A DNA stretch of 64,000 nucleotides from Mercenaria mercenaria (Eukaryota > Mollusca > Bivalvia > Venerida > Veneridae): positions 67,669,501-67,733,500 of the forward strand of contig NC_069369.1 of NCBI RefSeq assembly GCF_021730395.1. The letters are read 5' to 3'. The position numbers were made by a program, and so were the translations under genes. Positions 22,926 to 35,574 of the stretch are shown here, piece by piece. Positions within the stretch are counted from its first letter, which is position 1. Each line of letters opens with the position of its first letter. The notes beneath the pieces were generated by a model. The model searched no databases. It saw only the letters and a list, made by a program, of their open reading frames with translations, and was not told the DNA's origin.

Positions 22926-23448
22926 AGCAGTTTCTCGAACTAAAGCCGTGTAACTGTTCAGCGAAGTAGTTTGAAATCAATATCAAATCTATAACCAAAT
23001 TAAGCTTCTTCCATAGCGTTAAATAGATAAATAATTCTGCCCAATTTTGTGTAAAGCGGACGTTCTTGTTTAGACCCCGGACTAAAAATCCAGGGGTCGC
23101 GAGTTGAAGCAATCCGATCTTCCAACTAAAATTACAAAGATCGAATAAGCATCCCGTGTCATCGGGATGGTAAATCAAACTCCCAATATTGTAAATTTTG
23201 TGAAAAATCAATAATTCCTCTCATCAGCAACAGAACGACATTAAGAGCACATGCTCCTTTTGTGGTCAAGTGATGGTATGATGTCCAGAAATCGATTTCC
23301 GGAGCCGCACTTACCACCCGCGGGATCCGGATAAAATCCCCTGCGGACAAAACCCCCTTCACTAATTTTTGCACAGACGGGCAAAACCCCCTTCGTCTTT
23401 TTCACAAGGAGGACAAAACCCCCTTCGCTGAATTTTACAAGGCGGACA

Positions 23449-26400
23449 CATCTGTCAAGGTATTTGGATATCGAAATGAACCAACAACTGAAAATAAGCA
23501 AAATAATAACCAAAACGCACCGAAATGGTTCGGATTTAAATGCAAAAAGGCTAGAAGAGATTTCCATCGAGCCAAATACCTATATAAACTAAGAAAATCA
23601 GAAGTAAACAAAACTAATCTGAAAACAAAAGCAAAACATATAAAGATACATTAAAATTATTTCATAACAAATCAAAATCTAAAAATATTAGAAAACTGAA
23701 ACGACTTAAAACTAATGATCCCAGACAATTCTGGAAAATATTGAATGAGAAGAAAGCAACTGCTACTGAAGCACCCATCGACGATTTATATAATTTCTTT
23801 AGAGATGTGAATTACGCTGACAATATTGAAAATAATGATTTAAATATGCATTCAGATAATACAAATAACCATGAAACTGAAGAGATATTAAATGTAGAAA
23901 TAAATAGAATAATTACAGAAGATGAAATTGAAAAATCAATAAAGACTCTTAAATCAAACAAAGCTAGCGGATATGATAAAATAGTCAATGAACACATTAA
24001 ACATATGTATTCCCAAATGAAACATATTTATGTAAAATTATTTAATCTCGTTTGAGATACCGGTGTTATCCCAGAATCATGTACCATTGGAATTATCAAT
24101 CCTATTTACAAAAATAAAGGTGATATAAGTAAACCAGAAAATTATAGACCCATTACATTACTGAGTTGTTTAGGAAAACTTTTTACGTGTATATTGAACG
24201 AAAGAATCACAAAATATGTTGAAAGCAATAATCTTTTGCATAACACTCAAGCAGGATTCCGGAAAGGCTACTCTACATCAGATAACATGTTTATTCTACA
24301 TCAACTCATACAATCACTAAATAATAACAAAAAGAAACTGTTTTGTGCTTTTATAGACCTCAAACAAGCTTTTGATACAGTTTGGAGAGATGGATTATGG
24401 TTCAAAATTGCAAATTTAAATATAAATGGAAAATGTCTTAACTTAATTAAAATTTTGTATAAGAATATAAAATCTTGCGTAAGGGTAAATTCTGAACTAT
24501 CAATTTTTTCCCCAAGTAACATCGGCGTACGTCAAGGCGAAAATTTATCGCCCTTATTATTTTCTATGTTTTTAAACGACTTACATGAATACTTTAGTAC
24601 TAATGGAAGTATTGACGGCGTAAATATACCAATAGCACATGAAGATGGAACAATAGATCTAATAAAATTATTTATACTTTTATACGCCGATGACACAGTC
24701 ATTATGTCTGATTCAGAAACTGAACTGCAAAATGCACTTAACACATATGCAGAATACTGTAACCATTGGAAACTTACTGTAAATACTTCGAAGTCAAAAG
24801 TTCTTATATTCTCAAAAGGTCGACAGCGAAACTTTAATTTTACTTATCATAATCAACCAATTGAAATCGTTAATGAATATAAATACCTAGGTATATATTT
24901 CAGTAGAAGCTGGTCTTTCTATAAATGTAAGAAACATATTGCATCGCAAGCAACAAGAGCTATGTACAGTCTATTGAGAAATTCAAATCGTTTACAACTG
25001 CCAATAGATATGCAAATTGAGCTATTCTAAAAAACAATCAAGCCAGTTCTACTGTATGGTTCTGAAATTTGGGGATTTGGGAACATAGATGTTATAGAAA
25101 GGGTTCAGTTAAAATTTTTGAAACACATTCCTAAAATGAAACAGTCAACTCCGAGTTATATGGTCTATGGTGAAACTGGATGCCCTCCGTTACGATTAGA
25201 TATTGAAGAACGAATAATTAGTTTTTGGGCGCGAATATGTAACAGTGACAACAATAATCCAATGTCCAAGTTATCTTCAAAAGTATACCAAGGTATTATA
25301 TCAACATCAAAAACACTAAATGATGACAATTTCAAAAAACAATACCCATGGTTATATAATATTAAGCAAATCTTTATAAAGTGTGGTACATTTAATATAT
25401 GGAACGATCACACATTCCCGAACATTAAATGGCTTAAATTGACAATAAGACAAAAGCTTAAAGACCATTTTATAAACGAATGGCACTCCAGCATTGAAAA
25501 TTCATCCAAAAGTTCATTTTATAGAATATTCAAAACAGAATTTGGATTTGAAAAGTACCTAGCAAAATACTCAATTTCTTCATGTTTTAACCTTTGCAAA
25601 GTTTAGAACTAGGAACCACCGACTGCCAATAGAAACAGGTAACTGGGCAAGAATTCCCTTAAGTGACAGAAAGTGTATATCATGTGATAAAATAGGAGAT
25701 GAATTTCATTATTTGCTAGAATGTCAAGATCTTAGACAAGAACGAATTAGATATATTAAACCTTACTATTACAGAAGACCAAATACTCTTAAACTGTCCC
25801 AATTAATGACATCTGAAAACAAATCTGAACAAACGAAATTGAGTAAGTTCATGAAATACATCCTTTCTAAGTTTGTACGTTGATTAAATTATATGTTATA
25901 TGTAAGCTATAGACTATACTTTTACTTGTTTTTGTCCATTAATTTAATGAATTGCATTTGATTCAGTCTTCTGTTTCGTTTCGTGGGCTTTTAAATAATG
26001 ATCTATCTGAAATTCCACTTTATTTCCCAATTTCAATCCGAATCATGTTACAAATAGTTTGACCACACATTATAACTCATTAATGAGTGGCATCTGTGTA
26101 CTATGTTATGTAATGTGTATGTAAATATATACATGTATGTTTTTGTTTTATGTAGTGATGTACATGATGATGAGACTGAAATAAATAAGTTATCTTATTA
26201 ATTATCTGCCACCTATATCAATTAATTTGACTTACCTATACCATACTGTCAAACTTAACAGACTATCAAATGCTCACAGATGTTTTGTTTGTTTATTTTT
26301 CTGTGTGGCCCTCCACAATTATATTATATTTTACAATTTTATTTTTAAAAAATGATATCAAGGTATTTCATCATGCTTGATATAAATTATACTTCGATAA

Positions 26401-26627
26401 AGTAGGCCTAGATTGTTGGAAACCAATTTATAGATGTAGATTTTGCTTAGTGAGTATAATCATTGTTAAAATGTACATTTTCTTTACTTAAATACACATT
26501 AATATAACTGTTTATATAAAGAGCCTCGATTATAAAATGTTATATGTTTTACCTCATGTTTTCATGTATGCCATGAATTGAGAGAATAAAAGAGTTTGAG
26601 TTTGAGTTTGAGTTTGAGTTAGAGTTT
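23449..26627 (+). mobile_element. 5'-truncated non-LTR retrotransposon (LINE 2)
   Basis: Starts mid-coding, lacks the endonuclease, carries reverse transcriptase and C-terminal domain, and ends with AATAAAAGAGTTTGAG and about five TTTGAG repeats. GACA on each side (23,445-23,448 and 26,628-26,631) is the probable target duplication inside the foldback element. The long 3' region (25,880-26,590) is non-coding. Confidence 0.8.
23500..25880 (+). pseudogene. LINE 2 reverse transcriptase (broken)
   Basis: Reverse transcriptase motifs in order: ENYRPITLLSCLGKLF, AGFRKGYSTSDN, FCAFIDLKQAFDTVW (motif A), GVRQGENLSPLLFSMF, LLYADDTVIM (motif C YADD), YKYLGIYF, KPVLLYGSEIWG, and the C-terminal CISCDKIGDEFHYLLEC (C-x2-C-xn-H-x4-C). 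Breaks: a frameshift at about 23,641, an in-frame TGA at 24,053-24,055, an in-frame TAA at 25,028-25,030 and a frameshift at about 25,603. Related to LINE 1 by layout and the shared C-terminal motif, but clearly another family. Confidence 0.82.
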
Positions 26628-27000
26628 GACAAAACCCCCTTCACGGTTTTTGCAAGGAGGACAAAACCCCCTTCAACTTTTATAAGTCCACCTTGTGAAA
26701 AACAGCGAAGGGGGTTTTGTCCTCATTGTAAAAAACATGAAGGGGTTTTTGTCCTCCTTGTAAAATTCAGCGAAGGGGATTTTGTCCTCTTTGTAAAAAC
26801 GATGAAGGGTGTTTTGTCCGCCTATGCAAAAATGAGCGAAAGGGGTTTTGTCCGCAGGGGATTTTGTCACCACCCGCCGGTTCCACCAAGGACGAGCTCA
26901 GTACAGGCACGAGCACGGGCACAAAAAGAAAATAATTATTAACAAGCATTTTATGTTATACTCTGGAATGGTATGACAGTTTATGCCATAAGCATATCGG

Positions 27001-27125
27001 GGTGTGGGGGGGGGGGGGGTGCTTATTTTTCATATGACAGCCGTATCAAGTATTTATTTATTTATTTATTTGGGCTTTACGGCGCACCAACACAGTATAG
27101 ATTATATGGCGCCAAACAGGACTAC
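27001..27125 (-). mobile_element. G-rich stretch and SINE 3'-end fragment
   Basis: A run of G at 27,006-27,020 is followed by TTTATTTATTTATTTGGGC and a 3'-end fragment (TATGGCGCCAAA...). The fragment is the reverse complement of the end of the SINE at 10,745-10,918. The TTTA repeat would be the A-rich tail of the element on the minus strand. Confidence 0.5.
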
Positions 27126-27300
27126 AAATTTTGGTTCCACATCTCATTTACATCGAAATAAAAACCGTATCAAGTATTCTTTCTGTGTGCAATATTGCAT
27201 AGTAATACAATATTAAGACTTCAGTTTTCGTTGTTGTTTCAATCATTTTTTTTCTGAGACTTTGAAACAATATTATCAGGCGTCTCTTTCTGCTAAAATG

Positions 27301-27467
27301 TTGTTTTTCACAATATTTAAGTTATAAGCAATCAGACGTTTCTTATTACTTCATTTACAAATTCATCAATTAATTATTGCAATTACATTTAGAAATGATT
27401 ACCTATAGACCGATATATTTTTCTCTTTGAAGCCTAGCTATTGATCAACCATCAATAAAGGATTTTA
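27301..27467 (+). promoter_or_regulatory. Promoter-like block of Cdc25 copy B
   Basis: Counterpart of the block upstream of A, C and D, ending about 250 bp before the inferred start codon. It keeps TTGTTTTTCACAATATTTAA, CAATCAGACG, TCTCTTTGAAGC (TTTGAA at 27,426-27,431) and ATTGATCAACCATCAATAAA. It has lost the CACGTG E-box: the homologous place near 27,379 reads GCAATTAC. The mirrored block of copy A lies 7.3 kb away on the other strand. Confidence 0.5.
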
Positions 27468-27713
27468 TTTCTTTATGCATTTGCAAGCATTCGGTTTGAA
27501 AAGGGACAAACTGTCAATTGTTTAACGGTGAATACTTTTCCTAAATGCCATTATTATCAGGGATTAACGAAAATCAAAACCTATTTTTGGCATTTCAACT
27601 GTAGGTTTCATTCTGTTCAGTACGTATTTTCTGACTTCTATTTCTTAGAACTTTTCGTGTGTGTTTCATATTTGTTTTACCGTGTGTATTTTCGTCTGGA
27701 TTTCCGATTTACA

Positions 27714-30700
27714 ATGAAGTGAGTATATTTTTTTTCCATTTTTGTTGCTAATGTGACAAGGGGTAAATGTTTTCTGGGATCTTGGCAACCGAGCGGCACT
27801 ACCCAGGACTGAAAAGTATGACAATGTCCTAGAATTAACTGAAGCATTAATTATTTTGATGCGGTACATTTTGATCTCATCCCTATTATGTTTCGTACAA
27901 GAATCTACATTTTTTTTGTAATATGAAAAATGACTCTGACAATAAACAAGTTGACTATCGCCACAGTCGACAATATTAACTTTAGCTGCAGAAGCAAATT
28001 TATTGCCGAAATGAAAAGATCTGAAATATACAATTCGTGTCTGTATGTATGTATACATAAAACTTATTCATATTCGCCACCGGTAACCCATATGGGCGAC
28101 TCCTCTAGAAAACTGTTTGTAATCTTAGTGGGAGGATAATGTATGATACAGAAGACGCTCCAATTCCAGAAGCTTCCCTTGTTCTAATGCTATTGGTGTA
28201 ATGCACCTATACACGGGACTCTTATCCCAGTGTTGGTGGAGCGGGGCTCGAACTCACGACCCCTGGATTCGTAGTCAGACAATGTTACCACTGGACCATT
28301 GCGTCCGCTCTGAAAATTTGTGTCTTGGAGCAAAATCACATTTTAAGACGGAGACAAAAAAATAGCCATTATAAAAAGTAATTGTGGCACTAAGCAAGTT
28401 GCCAATCGCAAGAATAAATCTGAGATAACCTTACCGGTAGATGCAATATTACTATGGAGGTGAGAAAATTTTACAATATACAATCTTTATCCTAAAGCAA
28501 AAGGGAGGAGAAACAATTGAGTTAGGAAACGGTGAATAATTAGGGGTGGGAAAAGAAGGAAGCAATAAAGACAACAAATCTAATCTCTCAATTAGTTCAA
28601 TTAACCAACTGTCTCTCGCCTTCAGCGAAATAAAGTTAAAATATAAGGATCGATTTCGAATTTTCATTATTCTTTACGAAAAGTAGCACATAAAAGAAAG
28701 CTGGTAAATACATATTTTCTTATTCGTTAAACTTTTGCTAATGTATTTTTTTTTATCATAGCTATGCATGCATGCATGCTCTGGACGCGGATTAGAAATC
28801 TGGAAGACAAGACCACCTACATTTTCATTTGTTATTTTAATTAAGCTGACCGAGCTCAACATGAAACCGAAACTGCAACTGTTTTATTTGATTAAACGCC
28901 TATTTTTAAGTAAAACATATTCAATGGCGTTTTACAAACACATAAAAAATACATGAAAAAAAAATAAGGTATTTTAAATATGTATGAAATAAATGAGCAT
29001 AAATATCAAACATATAAGCAAAATATCGAGAAAAAAAAAACTTGAAAGGATTTCAGTCAGAATATCAACAAGTAATGTTGACAATACACTGAAAAATGCA
29101 CATTTGTTTATTTACATACAAACACACTTATATGTTAAATGAATTATAAAGTTTTGTTATCAAGTCGTTAAAGCCATGAGCTCATAGACGTCTTTGAGTA
29201 AACTTTGAGCAGAGTTACTCATCTTGTTCGAGCTTCCCACGTTCTTTATTTCTATTGTTAAGTATGAATTTAAGTGTGTATTTAATGGTTAAGATTTAAA
29301 GTTAATGCCATTATCGTTGTTATTTGTATCATCTTCGAAGGAACCCATAAAATATTGTATCATCGCCCAGACATTTTTATCAAAAAGAATTTATAAGAAG
29401 TAATTGAATTGTCAAAACTTCTATTTAACTTAGCATTCTGTTTTGTAATGTCTATAGCATAAGGACTGTGAATTTCGAGTAAGTTGAATCAATTTTGATT
29501 ATAAATATTTTTACATCTTTTTGACCTACATTTTCTTATATTTTATTTTCTGTTACAATTGCTTCATCAGTGATAGATGTCAACATCTCTCTTTAGAAAA
29601 ATAAAAACAGATAAGAAAATTTAGGAAACATAGTTACATCAGTTTTATAATTTTTACTGCCCGTAACAGAAGCCTTCGGTCATTAATAACCGGCGGTCTT
29701 TTTATCGTTTGTGTAATCCTAATGTTTAATTGTCAATTAATCAATAGATCAAGCTGTTAATTGGGCAGAACAGATGATCTATATGGGATCATGAAATAGT
29801 GGGCGGTATCTTACTGGAAATTTTAATTGATTCAGTGAAATTGCATTATGGGACTTTTGTGTTAATCGTATATTTTTATGTTTGTCATTTCAGAAGAAAA
29901 AGTAGTGCTGCATATAGGAGTAACGTACCAAATGTGAGTATTGTTTCTTCTTTTCTGAACACATACATGTAATTTATTATATGGTTCAAATAATTTATTG
30001 AATTTACTAAATCTACAAACCTCAACTTGTATTGATTAATATCAATAATTGTAATTTTAACAAATTGCGCGCATTGAAACGGGTGTGCATATCCGATAAA
30101 GGACGATCTATAGTTATTTTTTTTTAGGCGCGATGGTTTTTCTATATTAACGTTTTTTTCCTTCTTCTTGTTTTTATCAAGGTATTGGCAGGTCAGACAT
30201 TAGATTAATGTCAAAATACCATTAATACACACTCAATTGATAAAGTGTTTATTTTCATATATTTTTGTTTTTCAGATTTCAAAGATGTTGAGATTCACGC
30301 CGGGTAAGAACGTTGACGTCAACGACATTGATGCTATTGTTACACCGCCGGGTTACAGAGGGGACAGCTGGTTTTCAACGGAGACGCCATCGTCAGTGGG
30401 CAGCACCGACCATAATGGATCCTTCACAGAGGTATGATCTTTAAAAGTATTACCAATTATATTTTTACTGCTGCATCAGTCTGTACATTGTCATTGAGGG
30501 TACATATATTTACATTCTTTCTTTATTATAGTCTCATTCTTGCATATACATTGATAAAAACAGTAGTATTTATACAGTTAAAAATTGCAAGACCATTCTA
30601 AAATAGAATTATAAGAGATACATTGATAGATAAACTGAGTGCCTAAGTCTTGCCAAATATTCTTGTATAAATGTACAGAATAGAATAAACAGATGTACAT

Positions 30701-33700
30701 TTGCATACGACATAGTATTGGAACACCCGTAAATGTCCGAACAAGGACAATGTTTCTTTAAATTTTAACAATAGGAAGAACTTCATTCTTTTTTTCCAAC
30801 CGTGAGTTTTTTTCTCGGTGTTTGATACGTAAGGATTTTCTTAAACTTTCGAAATACACGATGGTAAACTGATTTCAAAGTATACACGATTTTTCAGAGA
30901 CTGAACAATATATATTTGACGTCAGATATGAAACAACGGTTTAAGAGATTTTTCTTATTTTATTTATTCAGAAGTAATTTTATTTTTCGGGTTCGCAAGC
31001 CGCTTGGTCGCTTCCTGTCGTTTGACGTGAAGAGAAGCTTGTTTTCCGGAAAGCGTCTCTCGGAGCAAGCAGACGATTCTCCCGTCACCAAAAGATTGCG
31101 CGAGACAGTGTCGGGTATTGACCGTATTTCTTTACAGGTAAATAAATTCTAAATTGGTTTTACAATAGGGTTATTATAATAATAGCTCGATCTGGGATGC
31201 TGTATTCGGCTGGAGTGGATTTACGAGAGCCGAATACAAATCCCAGTTCTAGCTTCTGTTATAATGACCCTTAATATATACCTCCACCTTTTCGTTTGTT
31301 GGAAATCTTCAATGTTTATCAATGTTAAAATGGATCTTAGTGAAGTTTTTGTGTGCTATTTATAGAACTGCGTCAGGTCATGCATATTAATGAAAGTTGT
31401 CCTGCAACATTCAATACAAAAGGTACAATACGGATTTTTTCTGCCGGTTCATATTTACTTGTGAAATACAAGTCGATTTTTTTTATAGAATAGGTACCTA
31501 AAAATTTTTTATATCGGTTGAATATGCAGAAAATAACCCCTTTCGCCGCTATTTAATGAAGCATACTGCAAAAGAGAAGATCTTTTCTTAAATACAGTAG
31601 GCCTACACTGTCACCGGAACAGACAGGCTGGAAAACGGGATAAATTTCTTTATGACTTCATGTACGGGTATTCCAAATGTAAGGACAGAATGTGTGCAAG
31701 AAATGAAATGGGATATAAAAAAGTTGTAAAGACAAATGTGTGCAAGAAACGACATAGGTTTAGTAGTGTAGATCTTTATTTCCCCATTCTGAAGAGCATA
31801 AAATTCAGTACATATATCGGAATTACGTAAACATTAAAATATGACTATTAGTATATATATCATTTAGATAACATTATTGCTTCATAGCATCAACTCTACA
31901 AAAACTGAGTTTTGAAACATTTTCAGTCTTGTGCGTTCCTCATATTTGTTTGCGTTGCGTAACTTTATATCTACTGTAGGATGCTTTCTATATATCATAG
32001 TTACATAATGTTTTAAAAAGTATATTATGTTTAAGAATCTAACATGAGATTTTGTTAATCATTACATTCCGTTATATTGCAGACGTTGTCTCCTACGTCA
32101 GAGAATGATGACGTCAAGTCAGTTGTTCATCGACTGTCAACCGACGACGACATCATTGCTGACGGTTCCTGTCAGTATACCCTACCTACGATCGCCGGAA
32201 AACACAGTGACTTGAAAGCTATTTCTCCTGAAACGGTGAGTTTATCATATTTTGTATGAATATCTACGTTTTTCTATGTTTTTCAAGGCACAACAGTTCC
32301 ACAATTATTTCGTATTTAATCTTAGTAACTGAACGCATTCTGTAAATTATATTTTTTAAGGCACAGCAGTTCCGCACTTCTTTCAATTCTTTCAATCTGA
32401 ACAGAATTCATACATTGTAGAACTTAGAACTGCATGTGAATGATTTGTTCATTAGCTTGAATAAATGAATGGTGTATTTGCTGAAAGAATGGGATCTGTC
32501 AAAAACTGAAAATTACGGCTACTTGTTACAAAAACAAAGTGCATACGTTAAAATCTAATCAAAAGATGAATAAATATCATTGTCGTAAGGTTTTGACAAA
32601 TTGTTTTTATTTTTGCAGATGCATGACGTTCTTCAGGGTTGCTATGACGACGAGATAGATCACGTGACTGTCATTGACTGCAGATACCCGTATGAATTTG
32701 AGGGTGGTCACATCAAGGTAAATTTCTATATTATTAACGAAACGCGAACCAAATAGTAGCATTTTAGCTTGAAAAGCTATGAAACAATTTTATTTTATTC
32801 AAAATCGTACGCATTCAGAAGGATTGACAGCAGCATTGTTCATGACCGTTTTTTACATTTTTTTAACTTGTTGTTAATATTTCTGTTCACTTTAATTACA
32901 AGTTGATACAGTAGAAGAAAACACAGACTATCATAAAGACAGTAAAAGCAATTCAACTAATATTACCGCGTAACGTTATATATATTTTGAATTACTTTTT
33001 CTTTTGAAAAGTCGAAATTGTAATTGACCTTCACTGGTAAGGAAAAAATGCATTAGAAATTCATTTCTGCAACATTTCACTTCTAGGGCGCCATCAACTT
33101 GTACACACGTAGTGCTATACAGGAGTTCCTCTCACGACACAGTAGTTCTTACGCTTCCTCCAAGAAACACGTGCTCATCTTCCACTGCGAGTTCTCGTCA
33201 GAAAGAGGTCCAAAAATGTAAGTTTACTTTATTTTATGTTTCTGTAACTGCTTAATTGTTATTAAATGAAGGAAACAGTGGTGATTAGTTCTAAGAAATC
33301 GAGAGTGATGACATCCTGTGTTACAGCGACTTGTTATCTAGCCTTAATCCTTCTTCGCTCCAATTTGACCCAGTTTATAGACAGATATTTTTTTTATTGT
33401 CAAAACCATTGGCGATCAAAATGTTTCTTCATTTAACTTTGACAGGACCGACTAATTGGACTATTATTTTTTATAACATGATTCATTCCTCGAATTTCTG
33501 TTAAAATTGGAAATGATTGAAAATATTTATATAAAAGCTTGTAAATATGGAGACTAGTACAAACAAGACTGATAAAGTATCTGGTGGCTTTTATTGTAAT
33601 ATTTTCAAATTAGTACAAAAGAATACTTAATTTATAAATCACAAAATTATATTCGATGTATACCAGTTTAGATAAAAATCAAGACTCTGAAAATTAGTAA

Positions 33701-34285
33701 AAATGACTTTTATTTTATAGGTACCGCCATCTGCGCAGTGAGGACCGTGCCATGAACAAAGACCACTACCCCCGCCTCAACTTCCCAGAAATCTACCTGC
33801 TCGAGGGAGGTTACAAGGCATTCTTCTACAAGTTTATGGTAAGTTCAGTTATATTTAGTTTATTTCCATTGTTACTTTTGCATAACGCAAGGATCGCTCG
33901 CGCTTGTGGAAAAGAACAAAAACATTTACAATTCTGATTACTTGTATCATAAAATTGCTTTAAAAAGTATATTATTAAATTTTGGAAACTTTCCAAAATA
34001 TTGAGTGTTTGCATTCTCTTTTGGAAACGACAAATCTCAATCGTTTCGTAATTTTAGATTCTCAATGCACTTTAGTTTAAGTTACACGACAGGGGCAGCT
34101 TCTGGGTTCAATATGTAATGTTCTTGATTGTATTTTTACCTTTTCAGAAGCAATGCTTACCCCAGACGTACAAGCCCATGCTGCACAAGGACCATGCCAC
34201 TGATCTACGTCACTTCCGTGGAAAGTCTAAGTCATGGACCGCCGGTGAAAGACGACAACTCATGCGCACCACCCTTAGGTTTTAG
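27714..34285 (+). CDS. cdc25: M-phase inducer phosphatase (Cdc25), copy B
   Basis: Exons 27,714-27,718; 29,894-29,933; 30,276-30,431; 30,991-31,137; 32,083-32,235; 32,619-32,717; 33,087-33,217; 33,721-33,838; 34,148-34,285. About 328 residues if exon 4 is read like its paralogues. The catalytic half is intact: [25 protein letters not shown] (Cys about 234), [16 protein letters not shown] and end RRQLMRTTLRF. Oddity: exon 4 has no AG at the expected acceptor (30,989-30,990 is GG) and lacks one codon. The nearest in-frame AG is at 30,997-30,998, which would drop three codons; skipping the exon would also keep frame. An acceptor at 30,970-30,971 would lead to an immediate stop. From intron 4 onward B is nearly identical to C. 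Confidence 0.85.
28130..28315 (-). mobile_element. tRNA-Arg-like SINE
   Basis: On the minus strand the head reads GAGCGGACGCAATGGTCCAG, then GTCTGACTACGAATCC, then GTGAGTTCGAGCCCC. The middle part resembles the anticodon arm of tRNA-Arg(ACG) and the last a B box. About 100 bp of body follow (to about 28,130). It lies in intron 1 of copy B and has no counterpart in C or D. It is not a functional tRNA gene, because the arms do not form a full cloverleaf. Confidence 0.55.
28500..28665 (+). promoter_or_regulatory. Conserved intron-1 stretch, copy B
   Basis: Sequence shared with intron 1 of C (about 39,045-39,205) and D (about 49,500-49,655): AAACAATTGAGTTAGGAAAC, GGAAGCAATAA, CTCTCGCCTTCAGCGAAAT, AGGATCGATTTCG. 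Most of the rest of intron 1 differs between B and C/D, so this stretch is retained more strongly. No function can be read from it. Confidence 0.35.
29726..29852 (+). promoter_or_regulatory. Conserved intron-1 block, copy B
   Basis: Counterpart of 17,859-17,978, 40,021-40,150 and 50,523-50,650: TTAATTGTCAATTAATC, CAAGCTGTTAATTGGGC, AGAACAGATGATC, AGTGGGCGG, GCATTATGGGA. It sits 40-170 bp before exon 2 in every copy. Conserved between A and B-D, whose other intron sequence has largely diverged. Confidence 0.5.
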
Positions 34286-35304
34286 TGCCATCTGACCTTA
34301 GTGCTAATGAACACAAGAAACGAAACAAGCATATATCTGTGATATAAATGTGCAATATTTGTAGTGATGTGTAAAGTTATCATGTGTTTCGTAAAACACA
34401 GCAGTTGCAGTAGGACAGCTGCAGGATTCCGAGTTAATATTTGATCATCGGTGCTCCCCGTAATATAATTGTTTGCCATATTTGATCATGGACTTTTGAT
34501 CAAAAATGTTTCTTTTTTGTCAAGATTGAAAATACTCGAACAATGCAACGGAAACCATATTTACGAATGTACTGCTTAAAGAAATACCCATTTCTGGTAA
34601 AATATATGTTAACTAAAAATTTATGTGAATTAAACAATATATTTTGGTGTAAATGATGAAACGATTTTAACATTCAACATGACTGTGCTTTTACTAGTTC
34701 TCTTGTATATATTGATGTACATACCATTTTATTTATCATTATTTTTACTTTGTATGCTTACTGAAAAAAAGAGCAATCAGATGTGCTCAACGTGTTCTTT
34801 CTAGAGATGCTTGTGTATAAATGAGAAGTGTTTTCCTATATAATTTCTTTCTTTCTAATCCTTGTCTGTACCTCTTCCTTTGAAGTTTCATTTGTTTTTG
34901 TTATGAATTTCGCCAAAAAAAAAAATAAACAAAAGTACTCACCGAATATTTGTACTGTTTTGTATTTGACCCACTTTACACTGTTGTCAACTCTTGGCTG
35001 TTACACTGCGGTTTTTCGTTTACATACGCACGTTTTGAAGGTCCAAATCCAACGCTAGGCCCTGGTGACCCGTGCACCCTTCCCCCAGTCGGTTGAGCAT
35101 CAAAGTTGCAGGGGAAATAGATTTTGGCAAAATATTAAGTAAGTTTTAGGGAGAAACTGCATGTACAAAAGTGTCTCTGAGGAAATGGTTAACATGTTCA
35201 GTACTTTACTAAGTGTCAAATTTATAGCAGATGCACAAAGTTAAATTAGCTGCACCAGGAATTTTCACTGTCTGTTTAGTGTTTATGAAATTATTTTAAA
35301 TAAA
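34286..35304 (+). other. 3' untranslated region and flank of copy B
   Basis: Near-identical to 43,844-44,859 after copy C. Contains an AATAAA in AAAATAAACAAAAG at about 34,922-34,934, a candidate polyadenylation signal about 640 bp after the stop. No other gene seen. Confidence 0.45.
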
Positions 35305-35574
35305 TAATATTTGTTTGTTTATTTTGGGTTTAATTCTGTTCTTAACAGCATTTCAATTATGTGACGGCGGGCTGTTAACCTAACCATTGTTCCTGGAATT
35401 TGTACCAGTACAAACCAGTTCTCCGCAAGTAACTTCAAACTTCCCCACATGAATCAGAGGTGGAGTACGAATGATTTCAGACACAATCGTCACGCTAACA
35501 TATGCCTCGTCCGAGGATCGAACTACGATCCGTAGATCTACGCTCTCCATATTGAGCTAAACAGGCGAGCTAAT
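35305..35574 (-). mobile_element. tRNA-derived SINE, unit 1
   Basis: On the minus strand: head TTAGCTCGCCTGTTTAGCTC (A-box-like), GATCTACGGATCG, B-box-like GTTCGATCCTCGG, body with CCTCTGATTCATGTGGGG, and an A-rich 3' tail (AAATAAACAAACAAA). The same insertion is at 44,860-45,130 in unit 2, so it predates the tandem duplication. Confidence 0.65.

Larger units (their letters stand above)
23322..26868. mobile_element. Foldback (MULE-like) element interrupted by LINE 2
   Basis: Exact 9 bp duplication ACCACCCGC at 23,313-23,321 and 26,869-26,877. Left end GGGATCCGGATAAAATCCCC, right end (reversed) GACAAAATCCCCTGCGGAC. Subterminal sequence is a series of short spaced repeats of the type GGACAAAACCCCCTTCGC, in direct orientation on the left and inverted on the right, so the whole element folds back. 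Without the 3.2 kb LINE (23,449-26,627) it is only about 0.37 kb. A 9 bp duplication suggests a Mutator-like origin; this is inference since no transposase is present. Confidence 0.7.

Noticed and set aside
23322-26868. LINE 2 as part of an active composite unit mobilised by the foldback ends
   Set aside because: The LINE has its own tail and a short GACA duplication inside the foldback and is broken in several places, so simple nesting is sufficient.
28200-28315. Possible functional tRNA-Arg gene
   Set aside because: Anticodon arm and B box are tRNA-like, but the acceptor and T stems overlap or mispair and a SINE body follows.
34828-35058. 76-codon frame with a hydrophobic start, also at 44,386-44,613
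   Set aside because: Conserved only because the segment was recently duplicated; it overlaps the candidate poly(A) region of the Cdc25 3' flank and shows no family features.
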